Positions 19,145 through 29,686 are shown, counted from the stretch's first letter. The stretch is DNA of 64,000 nt from CAVYUC01 sp963783085 (GCA_963783085.1 CAWAMJ010000007.1:1-64000), one strand, 5' to 3'. Numbers and translations are program-made. Notes: a model not told the origin generated them from the sequence alone.

Positions 19145-19316
19145 AATTGTTAATCCCTTCATTTTTACTTAAATTGTATTCCGAAAAAAACTAAATACAC
19201 AAATTATGAAAACAGACCTGATCTTTTATATTCTCATTTTTTAATAGCTGAGATTACAGGAAAACAGCTACTGAAATAAACTTCCAATTTCATTTAAATT
19301 TAAAAACAACTTTTCT

Positions 19317-22300
19317 ATGAAAAACAAAAACAGTATCAAAAAAGCATTGTGCTTTTTAGTAATGTGTGCCTTTTTTGTGACTGTGGCTGCCGGCGCACTG
19401 GCGCAGCAAAGAACAGTTACGGGTACCGTTAAAGACGAAAACGGCGAGGAATTGCCAGGCGTATCTGTAGTTGTAAAGGGAACAACTGTGGGTACAGTTA
19501 CCAACGAAAATGGGCAATATTCACTGGCAGGTGTCAGCCAGGATGCAACGCTGATGTTTTCGTTTGTTGGCATGCAAACGAAAGAAGTATCGGTAGGAAA
19601 CCAAACAACAATTGATGTTACGCTTCAGACAACTTCCATTGGTTTGGAAGAAGTTGTGGCCGTTGGCTATGGAACCATGCGAAAGTCGGATTTAACCGGT
19701 TCTGTTGCATCGGTTTCTTCGGAAGAACTGGATGCATTTCCGACCCAAAATTTGAACCAGGCAATTCAGGGCCGTGCGGCGGGAGTTCAGGTAACTTCTG
19801 TAAACGGTGAGCCCGGAGCGGGTACGCGAATCAGGATTCGCGGCGGAACTTCGTTAAATGCAAGCAGTGATCCTTTGTATGTTGTAGACGGTTTTGCCGG
19901 AGCTTCTGTTCCCCCGCCTGAAGATATCTCATCCATCGAAATTCTGAAAGATGCGTCGGCAACAGCGATTTATGGTTCGCGGGGTGCAAACGGAGTTATT
20001 CTCATCACCACGAAATCAGGAAAAACCGGTGCGACTAAAATCGAACTGACTTCGTCGTACAGTTTCGAAAATGTGGCTAAAAAACTGGATTTACTCAACG
20101 CCACTGAATTCGCAAAATTCATGAATGAAGTATATGCCAACAGCGGGCAGACGAACGTTCCTTATCCGAACCCCGAAAGTTACGGTGAAGGAACCAACTG
20201 GCAGGATGCGATTTTCAGACAGGGAAATACGCAAAATTATCAGCTTTCTGCCTCGGGCGGAAAAGAAGACATTCAGTTTTATAATTCCGTGAATTATTAC
20301 GGACAGGAAGGTATTATTATCAATTCGAAGTACCAGCGATTTTCCGGTTTGTCAAATCTTGATTATCAGGTTGGCGAACATTTAAAGATTGGAACCCGGA
20401 TGTTTTTTCAGCGTTCGGAGCAGAATGGGGTAAAAACCCAGGAAGGTTCGGGTGGAACTACCAATACCGGCGTCATTGCCGGGGCATTGATTATGGAACC
20501 GATTACGCCAATTTATAACGAAGACGGAACTTACACGCTGTCGGTTATTGGCGACCCAAACGATAACCCATATGCCGTTGCGAAAGAATACGTGGATCAA
20601 ACGGTTGCCGATTTGTTTCAGGGAAGCGGCTATGTTGATTTGAAAATTATTGAAGGACTGAATTTTAAAACCACTTTCGGTGTGCAAATCAACAACAACC
20701 GAACAGGAACTTACAGCCCGACGACGCTAAACGCCGGTAAAAATGTGGGTGGAAGCGCCAGCATCAGCGCGCTTAAAAGAACAACTCTTTTGAACGAGAA
20801 CTATTTATCTTACACCAATACATTCAACGAAGTTCACAAAATAACCGCAATGGCGGGTTATTCATTTCAGTCGTACCGAAACGAAAGCTGGAGTGCCGAA
20901 AACAACGGTTATGTTACCGACACCTATTTATTCTGGAATTTAGACGGCGGCGCCGATTACCAACAACCCGGTTCAAGCCTCACGGAGTGGGAACTGGCTT
21001 CATTTTATGGCCGTGCCAATTACAACTTCCGCGATAAATATTTGCTGACATTTACCGGCAGGTACGACGGTTCATCAAGGTTTGGAAAAAACAACAAATG
21101 GGCATTTTTTCCTTCAGGCGCCGTTGCGTGGAATGTGACGCAGGAACCTTTTATGAGCTCAATGGATTTACTTAGTCACCTGAAACTTCGGGTAAGTTAT
21201 GGTGTAACCGGTAATACCGACATCGGAATTTATCAGTCGCTGGCAAATTTTGCATCAACACAGGCAATCATAAATGAACAAACGGTAAATGCGGTTATTC
21301 CGTCAACAGTGGCAAATTCCGATCTTTCCTGGGAAAGCACAGCCCAAACCGATATTGGTTTGGATATGGGACTTTGGGAGGAACGGGTAATAATTACGGC
21401 AGATTATTACTACATGCTTACAGATGATTTGCTTTACAACGTTCCGCTGCCGCAGTACTCCGGTTACGATACCAGTTTGAGAAATATCGGTTCAGTTGAA
21501 AATAATGGATTTGAATTGGGACTTAGTACGGTGAATGTTCAAAACGCCTCGTTGAACTGGTCGAGCGATTTCAATATTTCATTCAACAAAAATGAAGTTG
21601 TTTCTTTACCTGGAGGCGAATTAATTTATTCGCGGCGTCCGGGGCACCTGATCGGAGACGATACGCACATTTTAACGGAAGGCGCACCGGCCGGTTCATT
21701 TTACGGATACATTTACGATGGTGTTGACGGAGAAGGAAATCCGGTGTACCGCGATATTGCCAGCCGCGATGCAGATAATAATCTGATTATGGAACCTGAC
21801 GGTGTGGTTAACAGCGACGATCGCACCATCATTGGAAATCCGCATCCCGATTTTACATTCGGTTTTAACAACAGCCTTCAATACAAGAATTTCGATTTGA
21901 ACATATTTATTCAGGGTGTGGTTGGAAACGACATGATGAATTTCACGCGCATGGAACTGGAATGGGTAAATGGCAAAGGAAACCAAATGGCTTCGGTTTT
22001 AAACCGGTGGACACCAACAAATACCAATACCGATATTCCCAAAGCTTCCGGTTCTTATCCATCAATTTCTTCTACGCGCTGGATCGAAGACGGAACTTAT
22101 GTGCGCCTGAAAAATGTTTCGCTGGGTTACAACATCCCGACCCGCTTGTTGGGGCAAACTGGTATCGACAGGCTTCGCATTTACGTTAGCGGACAAAACC
22201 TGTTTACAATAACTGATTACACCGGCTACAACCCCGACGTCAGCTACCGCGACAGCAATACAAGCATCGGCCTGGATTATGGCAGTTATCCTAATACCCG

Positions 22301-22334
22301 TTCCTATACTTTGGGTGTAAACGTTACATTTTAA
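19317..22334 (+). CDS. SusC/RagA-family TonB-linked outer-membrane protein (pair 1)
   Basis: 1005 residues. Signal peptide cleaved after about Ala29 (AAGALA-QQ), then a carboxypeptidase-regulatory-like beta-sandwich (about 32-115, TVTGTVKDENGEELPGVSV), the SusC signature EEVVAVGYGTMRKSDLTG, a TonB plug with PLYVVDGFAG and SSIEILKDASATAIYGSRGANGVILITTK, and a 22-strand barrel ending in an aromatic residue (LGVNVTF). It imports oligosaccharides through the outer membrane with its lipoprotein partner, encoded 21 bases downstream. It is first of five tandem susC genes. Unlike pairs 2-4 I see no GCAATCGATTGC-type dyad upstream. Glycan specificity is unknown. Confidence 0.93.
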   Translation: MKNKNSIKKALCFLVMCAFFVTVAAGALAQQRTVTGTVKDENGEELPGVSVVVKGTTVGTVTNENGQYSLAGVSQDATLMFSFVGMQTKEVSVGNQTTIDVTLQTTSIGLEEVVAVGYGTMRKSDLTGSVASVSSEELDAFPTQNLNQAIQGRAAGVQVTSVNGEPGAGTRIRIRGGTSLNASSDPLYVVDGFAGASVPPPEDISSIEILKDASATAIYGSRGANGVILITTKSGKTGATKIELTSSYSFENVAKKLDLLNATEFAKFMNEVYANSGQTNVPYPNPESYGEGTNWQDAIFRQGNTQNYQLSASGGKEDIQFYNSVNYYGQEGIIINSKYQRFSGLSNLDYQVGEHLKIGTRMFFQRSEQNGVKTQEGSGGTTNTGVIAGALIMEPITPIYNEDGTYTLSVIGDPNDNPYAVAKEYVDQTVADLFQGSGYVDLKIIEGLNFKTTFGVQINNNRTGTYSPTTLNAGKNVGGSASISALKRTTLLNENYLSYTNTFNEVHKITAMAGYSFQSYRNESWSAENNGYVTDTYLFWNLDGGADYQQPGSSLTEWELASFYGRANYNFRDKYLLTFTGRYDGSSRFGKNNKWAFFPSGAVAWNVTQEPFMSSMDLLSHLKLRVSYGVTGNTDIGIYQSLANFASTQAIINEQTVNAVIPSTVANSDLSWESTAQTDIGLDMGLWEERVIITADYYYMLTDDLLYNVPLPQYSGYDTSLRNIGSVENNGFELGLSTVNVQNASLNWSSDFNISFNKNEVVSLPGGELIYSRRPGHLIGDDTHILTEGAPAGSFYGYIYDGVDGEGNPVYRDIASRDADNNLIMEPDGVVNSDDRTIIGNPHPDFTFGFNNSLQYKNFDLNIFIQGVVGNDMMNFTRMELEWVNGKGNQMASVLNRWTPTNTNTDIPKASGSYPSISSTRWIEDGTYVRLKNVSLGYNIPTRLLGQTGIDRLRIYVSGQNLFTITDYTGYNPDVSYRDSNTSIGLDYGSYPNTRSYTLGVNVTF

Positions 22335-22355
22335 ACACTTAAAAATCAGATAGAA

Positions 22356-23837
22356 ATGAAAAAGAAATATTTATTTTCAATTAAAATATTTGCATTGATT
22401 TTTCTCGCATCCTGTACAAAACTGGAGGAAAATCCGGTAGGGCTGCTGGCCCCTGAATCGTATTTTAAGTCGGAAGCAGATGTGGAAGCGGCCGTTTTGG
22501 GAACTTATTCGCTTTTAGCCACAGAATCAGCTTATGGCAGAAAATATACAGTGGCGGTTGATTTGCTCGGTGATGGCTGTGACATTGGCGACATTGGTAC
22601 GCCGGCACGCCGTATTGCCATTAACAATTTGGAACCAGATGCCAACAACGGGATGATTACTGCTTTCTGGCCACAGTTTTACCAGGCCATTGGCGCGGCT
22701 AATTCAGCCATAGCCGGAATCAGTTCAATTACGGTTACGGATCAAAATAAGGTGAATCAGCTGGAAGCAGAAGCGCGGATCGTGAGGGCTCATTGCTATT
22801 ATACCCTGGTTCGGCTTTTTGGCGATATTCCGTATGTTGGCGAATTTGTTACGGATCCAACTTCGGTTTCGGATATTTCGAAAACACCGGAGTCTGAAGT
22901 TTACCAGCACATTATTGAAGACTGTGAGTTTGCCGTTGCAAACCTCCCGAATCAATATCCGAATGACATCCGCAGCCGCCCAACCGCAGGGGCCGCCAAA
23001 ACCATGCTGGCTTCGGTTTACCTCACCCGCGGCGAATACGACAAAGCAGCTCAGTACGCGGAAGATGTAATTAACAATGCAGCAACATACAATTATGAAC
23101 TTCTGGACGATTTTACGGAAATATGGATTGCCGATAACCAGGATACCAAAGAACACATCTGGACCATTGATTTTCTGGGTGGAATAACGGATGATTTGTG
23201 GTCGCCCATGACCGGCGTCAGAAATGCCGACATGCAGGGGTGGAGCGTTGTAGTTCCATCACCCGGGTTATATGATTTTTATGCTGATGGCGATTACCGC
23301 AAAGAAGTTACTTTTATTCTGGAAACAGCAGTTAATGGCGTTATGACACCTTACACGGAGTGGACCTGGCCGCGCATTCACTTCGGAAAATATGCATTGT
23401 ATCCCGGAGAAAAAGCCAACAGCGAAGGCCGGTACAGCGGACGAAACTATCCGATTTACCGTTTTGCGGAAGTATACCTGATAGCTGCTGAAGCATTGGC
23501 AGAAGTGAATAACGGGCCAACCGCAAAAGCTTATGAATACTTTAACAAAATCAGGCAGCGGGCGCGCCACAACGGCACAGAACCTGCCGATCTTCAGCCC
23601 GGTTTATCAAAAGAACAATTTGTTAACGAGGTGCTCGATGAAAGACTGAGGGAATTCGTGCTGGAATACAAACGATGGTTCGATATAAAACGAAGAAGGA
23701 TAGGAGAGGAAGTTTTCAACAGTCCGAACTCGCTTGAACCGCATTCATTCAATCCCGCAAAAAATTATCTGTTGCCGCTGCCGCAGGCCGAACTTGATCG
23801 CAATCCTAATTTACTCCCTCAAAACCCGGGTTATTAA
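22356..23837 (+). CDS. SusD/RagB-family nutrient-binding lipoprotein (pair 1)
   Basis: 493 residues. Lipoprotein signal with lipobox FLASC (Cys20). Tetratricopeptide-rich SusD fold: conserved N-terminal LEENPVGLLAPESYFKSEADVEAAV, EARIVRAHCYYTLVRLFGDIPYV, and YRFAEVYLIAAEALAEVN. The C-terminal block is RLREFVLEYKRWFDIKRR, ending PLPQAELDRNPNLLPQNPGY. It caps the partner SusC at the cell surface and binds the glycan. It is the second gene of a two-gene operon and is followed by a hairpin terminator. Confidence 0.93.
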   Translation: MKKKYLFSIKIFALIFLASCTKLEENPVGLLAPESYFKSEADVEAAVLGTYSLLATESAYGRKYTVAVDLLGDGCDIGDIGTPARRIAINNLEPDANNGMITAFWPQFYQAIGAANSAIAGISSITVTDQNKVNQLEAEARIVRAHCYYTLVRLFGDIPYVGEFVTDPTSVSDISKTPESEVYQHIIEDCEFAVANLPNQYPNDIRSRPTAGAAKTMLASVYLTRGEYDKAAQYAEDVINNAATYNYELLDDFTEIWIADNQDTKEHIWTIDFLGGITDDLWSPMTGVRNADMQGWSVVVPSPGLYDFYADGDYRKEVTFILETAVNGVMTPYTEWTWPRIHFGKYALYPGEKANSEGRYSGRNYPIYRFAEVYLIAAEALAEVNNGPTAKAYEYFNKIRQRARHNGTEPADLQPGLSKEQFVNEVLDERLREFVLEYKRWFDIKRRRIGEEVFNSPNSLEPHSFNPAKNYLLPLPQAELDRNPNLLPQNPGY

Positions 23838-23874
23838 TCAAATATGTTGTTTAATAAACGTTTTCGTGAAAAAT

Positions 23875-23903
23875 AAAGGCTGGCATCTGTCAGCCTTTGT
23901 CTT
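23875..23903 (+). terminator. rho-independent terminator after susD pair 1
   Basis: Perfect 8-bp stem AAAGGCTG (23875-23882) and CAGCCTTT (23891-23898) with an eight-base loop, then a T-rich tail. It lies 38 bases after the susD stop. Confidence 0.7.
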
Positions 23904-24077
23904 TGTATGTTTCATTAGCAAGCTGTTTTTGCCAAAGGGAATAAAGGGCAAATGTTTTATGTTCCATTGATGGTTTTTCAACCTTTATACGGCGAAGGCG
24001 ATTGCTGTTTTTTGCAAATAGTTTTACGATTGTTCGAAAACAAAAGCTCTTGTTTTTTGTTGTCTTTTTACCGAATT

Positions 24078-24090
24078 ACAATCGATTGCA
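24078..24090. promoter_or_regulatory. single operator-like dyad upstream of susC pair 2
   Basis: ACAATCGATTGCA contains the palindrome CAATCGATTG, identical to the core of the double sites upstream of susC pairs 3 and 4. It lies about 305 bases before the susC ATG, in a 559-base gap (23838-24396) that otherwise holds the terminator of pair 1 and a 33-codon frame at 24207. A central CG in an even palindrome is typical of LacI-family operators, but the regulator is not in the window. Confidence 0.5.
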
Positions 24091-24206
24091 TTAAAAACAG
24101 GATTTACCTTTTTATGAAAAGAAAAACAACTGAAAAAAACTATCTTTTTCGTTTAATTAGCTTGAGATTATATGTTTACTGTTACTAACCTTCAAAACAA
24201 TAAACT

Positions 24207-24308
24207 ATGAAAAGTAGACATGCAGCTTCCACTATTTTACCCTCTGGTTTGCATGATAAGAAAATTTATCGTCCGATCATGCTATTTCTTCAAATATGCT
24301 TTAAATGA
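24207..24308 (+). other. 33-codon open frame upstream of susC pair 2 (possible leader or remnant)
   Basis: ATG AAA start followed by 33 codons with a basic stretch (HDKKIYRP) then a hydrophobic tail (IMLFLQICFK). The pattern of about 20 polar/basic residues, basic cluster, then the start of a hydrophobic helix resembles the long N-termini of some TonB-dependent receptors that carry an STN domain. It could be a truncated 5' end of an older receptor gene or a leader peptide. No homology can be proven here. Confidence 0.25.
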
Positions 24309-24396
24309 CTACATATCGGCAGGCTTTAAAGGCCGGTTAATTGCTGATAATTATATACATATGTATTCACGATTATTAACCTAAAACATTTTTTTT

Positions 24397-27300
24397 ATGA
24401 AAAACAAAAAAGGAATCAGAAAAGCAGCAAGTTTGCTAATGCTGTGTTTCTTCTTCGTAATGGCCGGTAGCGCTTACGCACAGGAAAAAACCATTACCGG
24501 AGTTGTAACAGATGAAGACGGGCTTGAACTTCCGGGTGTTTCGGTTGTAATTGAAGGCACAACCACCGGCACAGTGACCGACATTAACGGTGAGTATACC
24601 CTTCCTGGTGTAAGCTCCGGAAATGTTCTTGTTTTTTCATTTGTAGGAATGGAGAGTAAAAAAGTTACTGTGGGAAATCAGAACAGGATTGATGTTACAC
24701 TGGAAACTACTTCAATTGGTTTAGAGGAAGTGGTGGCCATTGGTTATGGCACGCAGAAAAAAGCAAACTTAACCGGTTCGGTAGGTGTAGCCACTTCCGA
24801 AAGACTGGAAAACCGGCCCATTGTTTCGGTTGGTGAAGGTTTGCAAGGTGTTATACCAAACCTGAACATTTCTATCCGAAATGGCGATCCTACCCGGAAT
24901 ACAAGTTTTAACATCAGGGGTTACGAGTCTATTAACGGTGGCAGCCCTCTTGTTTTGGTTGATGGCGTTCCGATGGATGCCGACCGGTTAAATCCCAACG
25001 ACATTGAAAGTGTTACGGTACTGAAAGATGCCGCGGCTGCTGCGGTTTATGGCGCCAGAGCTGCATTTGGTGTTGTTTTAATTGAAACGAAACAGGGAAA
25101 GAAGGGTAAAATAACCGTAACACTCGGGACCGAACAGTCAGCTACAGTGCCGATTTTTAATATTGATCCGGTAAAAGATCCGTATCAGGCGATGTTGGCT
25201 TGGAACGAAGCCACCTTAAGAACCAACGGCAGTGCCAGGTATGATCAAAATTACCTGGAAGGCGCCAAAAGATGGGTGGAAAATCCTACCGAGGAAAATG
25301 CATGGGGTGTATTTGAAGGAGAATTGCGCAGGTACGGATACAGCGATTATGTGGGTCGTACCGTTGCAGATTATCAGCCACAGCAGAAATATAACATGAG
25401 TATATCCGGAGGATCGGAAAATGCATCTTATTATGTTTCTTTCGGTTTTCTCGATAAAGACGGATGGGTAAAAAGCGACGAAAAAAACTTTAACTACAAA
25501 AGGTACAATGTTTTAATGAAAACAGATTTTGTAATTAAAGACTGGTTAAGTATGGATGAACAGATTTCATTCAATTCCGAAGTCAATGATGAACCACATT
25601 TCTACAATTGGGATGTAAATATTAACAGCGTTGCCAGGGTACCCCCGAATATGGCTATCGAATTTCCTGATTTGCCCTACTATCTTGAGCAGGGCGACCA
25701 CGATCAGTTCGCTCCCTACATAGGAATGTATTTTGGATCTCTGAACTTTTTACCTTACCTGGAACAGGGCGGAAGGTTAACCTGGACGAGGAATAACCTC
25801 CTGTTAAAACAAGGAATCACACTTACCCCGCTTAAAGGTTTAAAAATAAGGGGCGATTTCTCCTATAGTACATACCATCGTCATTACCAGGATGTAGCCA
25901 GTAAAATAGAGGTTATTGGCAATCAGGATTTGGAAAATCTTGAAATCAACAACGGATTCAGTGGCGACGATTGGGTGGATGACAGAACAGATTATAACCA
26001 GTACTACGTATTGAACACCTATGCAGAGTACCTGCTTGATCAGTTCGAAAATCATTACATCAAAGCAATGGTCGGTTTCAACCAGGAATGGGGTTATAAT
26101 CAGAATTTCAGGGCTCAGGCAAATACGCTGATCACTCCGTTAATTCCGGATATCAACGCTACAACAGGAACCCAGCAAACATTTGGTGGAAAGAACCACG
26201 TTTCTTTAAGAGGGGTATTTTACAGGTTCAACTACATCTATAAAGATAAATATCTGTTTGAAGCCGACGGACGATATGACGGGACTTCCCGTTTTCCGTC
26301 AAAAGATCGCTTCGGTTTCTTTCCGTCAGTTTCTTTGGGTTGGCGAATATCCGAAGAATCCTTTATGCAGAATACCAGAAGCTGGCTCGATAATCTGAAA
26401 CTACGCGCCTCTTATGGTGAGTTGGGTAACCAGTTGCTCGGCAATAATTATTATCCTTACATTTCAACATTATCGATTGGTGCATCACCTTACATGATGT
26501 ACAATGCATCGCGAATCCCTTATGTTTCTGCTGCCGGATTGGTTAGTCCTTCATTAACCTGGGAAACTGTTGCTACCCAGAACCTTGGGTTGGATATCAC
26601 AATGCTTCAGCAGCGTCTCGATTTTTCTTTTGATACCTACATCAGGGATACAAAAGATATGTTAATGGATGTGGAATATCCGGCAATACTTGGTACAGAT
26701 GCGCCGCAATCCAATGCTGCCGATTTGCGCACAAAAGGTTGGGAACTGTCATTAACCTGGCGCGACCGGGTTGGCGAGGACTGGCAATATGGAATCAATT
26801 TGGCGTTGTCTGACAACCATGCAGAAATAACCAAATACGATAATCCCACCGGCGCGCTTTCAGAATACCGGGTCGGCCAGCAGTTGGGCGAAATCTGGGG
26901 ATATACCACCGAAGGCATTTTCCAGACGGAAGAAGAGGTTGCAAATCATGCGGATCAGTCGCAACTCGGTTCCAACTGGCAACCCGGAGATATCATGTAC
27001 AAGGATCTGAATAACGACGGTGTTATTAATGCCGGCAGCAATACAATTGACGATCCCGGCGATCGGTCTATCATTGGAAATTCGTCGCCACGGTACCAAT
27101 TCGGTATTAATCCGGACGTCACTTATAAAAACTGGTCGTTGAATGTCTTTTTCCAGGGTTTGTTCAGGGATTACCTGCCAAGTAACGGAAACTGGAATGC
27201 TTTCTATCCGTTCAACGCAGGACACATCGAAAAATTCTATTTAACTGAAACGTGGAGCCCTGAAAATCCGGATGCTTATTTTGCCGCGCCCCATATTTCA

Positions 27301-27570
27301 ACCAATACAAAAAAGAACATTCAACCTCAGTCGCGTTACGTTCAAAATGCAGCTTATATCAGGTTGAAAAATCTTACGCTAAATTACAATTTACCAAGGG
27401 ATTTAATCGAACACGTTGGAATGACCCGGGCACAGGTTTATTTGTCAGGTCAAAACCTTTGGGAATATACAAAGATGCATGCACCGCTCGATCCGGAACA
27501 GGTTGAAACTGTTACGCAGGAATATTATTTTCAGCGCATTTATACAGTTGGTGTAAAGATTACGTTCTAA
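24397..27570 (+). CDS. SusC/RagA-family TonB-linked outer-membrane protein (pair 2)
   Basis: 1057 residues. Signal peptide cleaved after about Ala28 (GSAYA-QE). The regulatory-like domain (TITGVVTDEDGLELPGVSV) is very similar to that of pairs 1, 3 and 4. Then the signature EEVVAIGYGTQKKANLTG, a plug with PLVLVDGVPMDADRLNPNDIESVTVLKDAAAAAVYGARAAFGVVLIETK, and a barrel ending YTVGVKITF. The plug region departs from the usual ANGVILITTK, with AFGVVLIETK. It forms a two-gene operon with the following susD and is probably controlled through the dyad at 24078-24090. Confidence 0.93.
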   Translation: MKNKKGIRKAASLLMLCFFFVMAGSAYAQEKTITGVVTDEDGLELPGVSVVIEGTTTGTVTDINGEYTLPGVSSGNVLVFSFVGMESKKVTVGNQNRIDVTLETTSIGLEEVVAIGYGTQKKANLTGSVGVATSERLENRPIVSVGEGLQGVIPNLNISIRNGDPTRNTSFNIRGYESINGGSPLVLVDGVPMDADRLNPNDIESVTVLKDAAAAAVYGARAAFGVVLIETKQGKKGKITVTLGTEQSATVPIFNIDPVKDPYQAMLAWNEATLRTNGSARYDQNYLEGAKRWVENPTEENAWGVFEGELRRYGYSDYVGRTVADYQPQQKYNMSISGGSENASYYVSFGFLDKDGWVKSDEKNFNYKRYNVLMKTDFVIKDWLSMDEQISFNSEVNDEPHFYNWDVNINSVARVPPNMAIEFPDLPYYLEQGDHDQFAPYIGMYFGSLNFLPYLEQGGRLTWTRNNLLLKQGITLTPLKGLKIRGDFSYSTYHRHYQDVASKIEVIGNQDLENLEINNGFSGDDWVDDRTDYNQYYVLNTYAEYLLDQFENHYIKAMVGFNQEWGYNQNFRAQANTLITPLIPDINATTGTQQTFGGKNHVSLRGVFYRFNYIYKDKYLFEADGRYDGTSRFPSKDRFGFFPSVSLGWRISEESFMQNTRSWLDNLKLRASYGELGNQLLGNNYYPYISTLSIGASPYMMYNASRIPYVSAAGLVSPSLTWETVATQNLGLDITMLQQRLDFSFDTYIRDTKDMLMDVEYPAILGTDAPQSNAADLRTKGWELSLTWRDRVGEDWQYGINLALSDNHAEITKYDNPTGALSEYRVGQQLGEIWGYTTEGIFQTEEEVANHADQSQLGSNWQPGDIMYKDLNNDGVINAGSNTIDDPGDRSIIGNSSPRYQFGINPDVTYKNWSLNVFFQGLFRDYLPSNGNWNAFYPFNAGHIEKFYLTETWSPENPDAYFAAPHISTNTKKNIQPQSRYVQNAAYIRLKNLTLNYNLPRDLIEHVGMTRAQVYLSGQNLWEYTKMHAPLDPEQVETVTQEYYFQRIYTVGVKITF

Positions 27571-27591
27571 CAACTAAAAACTGGAAAAAAG

Positions 27592-29382
27592 ATGAAAAAG
27601 TATTTTATAAAATTTAGTTTGGTAGTTTTTGCAACCCTATTTCTGATAAGTTGCAACAATGAGTTTTTGGATCGGGCCCCGCTCGATGAAATCACCAATG
27701 AAACTTTCTGGAATACAGAAAACGACCTTCAGGTGTATAACAACAGTATTTACGACATGGCGTTGAACGATAACGATGTGCCGATTTTGATGGCACACGA
27801 CGATGGTTTCGACAGTAACAACATAAGCTTTTGGTATCTCGATGAATTTACCGATAATATTGCACCCCGTGCGCCGCGGCATAACCGCTATCAGGAGGTC
27901 AGGGCCGGGAAATACAGCGTTCCCACAAGTCCTCAGATGTATGGCTGGAGAGACGGAAGCTGGGAATTCCTGAGGGAAATTAACGTCGGATTGGATAATT
28001 ACGATAAAGCGCTTGCAAACGTTTCGGAAGAAATTGTTAACAAATACAAAGGAGAAGCGCGTTTGTTCCGTGGTTGGTTTTATGCCGATAAGGTATCTAA
28101 ATTTGGCGACGTGCCATGGGTGGATCATGCTTTGACCACAGAATCAGAAGAACTGTATGCTCCGCGCACTCCGCGTGAAGAAGTTATGGGGCACGTGCTG
28201 GAAGATTTGACATTCGCTGCAGAAAACCTGCCGGAAGAGTGGGATGTCGGCGGAAGTCCCGGGCGTTTGAATAAATGGCATGCGTTGGTTATTAAATCGA
28301 GGGTGTGTTTGTTCGAGGGAACCTGGCGCAAATACCACGGCGGCACCAATCCGGAAATGTGGCTGCAGGAAGCTGCTGATGCCGCACAGCAGGTTATGGA
28401 AAGCGGGTTGTTTCAGTTGTATTCAACCGGAGATCCGCAAAACGATTACCAGGCAATTCACAAAATGGGGCCTGATCTCACAGGAGTTCCGGAAGTAATG
28501 TACTGGAGAAGGTACCAGTTGGGTATTTTTACCAACCACGTGCAAAGTTACCACCGCAGTTACAACGGAGGGGCAACAAAAGATTTTGTTGAAGACTATC
28601 TTTGTACCGATGGGCTCCCCATTACACTTTCAAACGAATACCAGGGAGATGAGGTATTTGAAAATATATTTGAAAACCGCGATCCAAGGCTGAGGCAAAC
28701 GATTTTACACCCCGATGATGTAAGCCGCTGGCATTACAACAAAGACGATACCCGTCCTTATCCGCGCATCGAAGGGATGGCAGGCGGTTTAACCAGCACT
28801 ACGGGTTATCACATTATCAAGGTTTACGAAGTGAATGCTGCACACGCCAGTTATAACGTTTCAGAAACTCCGGCAATTATTATGAGGTACGGAGAAGTTT
28901 TGCTGAATTACGCGGAAGCAAAAGCCGAATTGGGCGACATTACACAGGAAGATTTGGATAAAAGCATCAACCTGTTGCGCGACCGTGTAGCAATGCCGCA
29001 TTTGACATTAGACCCGCCAATGGATCCGCGTTATGCCGATTATGGAGTTTCATCTTTAATCATAGAAATCCGGCGCGAACGCAGGGTTGAATTGTTTATG
29101 GAAGGGTTCCGGTACGACGACATCCGCAGGTGGGGAATGGGCAGGGAACTCCGGGAACCCGACCTGGGAATTCCATGGACTGAAGCCTATCAGAACCGTA
29201 TCGATCCGGACAACCAGGCTACCATCGGTACAAAAACGGTAAACGGTGTTCCTTATCTGGCGCCTTATGTAGGTACCGACTGGGAAGATCCTGTTTTCGA
29301 TGAAAGCAAACATTACCTGTGGCCCATCCCTTTAAATGCAATAGCCCAGAATCCAAATCTGGATCAAACACCAGGTTGGTAA
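27592..29382 (+). CDS. SusD/RagB-family lipoprotein (pair 2)
   Basis: 596 residues, longer than the 490-residue partners of pairs 1 and 3. Lipobox FLISC (Cys21). SusD motifs are LDRAPLDEITNETFWNTENDLQVYNNSIY, GEARLFRGWFYADKVSKFGDVPWVDHAL, MRYGEVLLNYAEAKAELGD, RRERRVELFMEGFRYDDIRRW and the terminal YLWPIPLNAIAQNPNLDQTPGW. Surface glycan-binding partner of the SusC encoded 21 bases upstream. A strong hairpin terminator lies 46 bases downstream. Confidence 0.93.
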   Translation: MKKYFIKFSLVVFATLFLISCNNEFLDRAPLDEITNETFWNTENDLQVYNNSIYDMALNDNDVPILMAHDDGFDSNNISFWYLDEFTDNIAPRAPRHNRYQEVRAGKYSVPTSPQMYGWRDGSWEFLREINVGLDNYDKALANVSEEIVNKYKGEARLFRGWFYADKVSKFGDVPWVDHALTTESEELYAPRTPREEVMGHVLEDLTFAAENLPEEWDVGGSPGRLNKWHALVIKSRVCLFEGTWRKYHGGTNPEMWLQEAADAAQQVMESGLFQLYSTGDPQNDYQAIHKMGPDLTGVPEVMYWRRYQLGIFTNHVQSYHRSYNGGATKDFVEDYLCTDGLPITLSNEYQGDEVFENIFENRDPRLRQTILHPDDVSRWHYNKDDTRPYPRIEGMAGGLTSTTGYHIIKVYEVNAAHASYNVSETPAIIMRYGEVLLNYAEAKAELGDITQEDLDKSINLLRDRVAMPHLTLDPPMDPRYADYGVSSLIIEIRRERRVELFMEGFRYDDIRRWGMGRELREPDLGIPWTEAYQNRIDPDNQATIGTKTVNGVPYLAPYVGTDWEDPVFDESKHYLWPIPLNAIAQNPNLDQTPGW

Positions 29383-29428
29383 GATTGTAACAGTAAGACA
29401 ATGAGGATAATGTCGTCTTCATCATTTC

Positions 29429-29470
29429 AAAGCCGTAATTCGTCGCCCGATGAATTACGGCTTTGTTTTT
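29429..29470 (+). terminator. rho-independent terminator after susD pair 2
   Basis: Perfect 13-bp stem (AAAGCCGTAATTC at 29429-29441, GAATTACGGCTTT at 29452-29464), ten-base loop, then GTTTTT. Its right arm is also the beginning of the 173-base segment repeated at 36524. Confidence 0.85.
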
Positions 29471-29618
29471 CTAATAAAATTATAGTGATTTAATTATAAT
29501 TTACAGAATACTATTATATCTTTCCCTAAACATGCAAATACCCCTGTTGACCTTGTTTCTCTATTAAAAGTCATTTTTTTGATTTCTCACTTTTTTGAAT
29601 TCTAGTTAATTACAAATT
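29446..29618. repeat. 173-bp direct repeat, copy A
   Basis: Nearly identical to 36524-36698, with only a few substitutions and two small indels. It starts in the loop of the terminator above and runs through AT-rich leader sequence (for example CCCTAAACATGCAAATACCC). In both copies the repeat ends about 70 bases before a double GCAATCGATTGC dyad. The two copies bracket the susC3-susD3-lipoprotein-GH105 block. The rest of this 376-base gap holds only the operator dyads and AT-rich promoter-like sequence. Confidence 0.85.
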
Positions 29619-29686
29619 TAGTCGTTTTCTATTATTGGAATAATGTTTCTTAACATATTTTTGATATACAAATAATATTAATTTTA

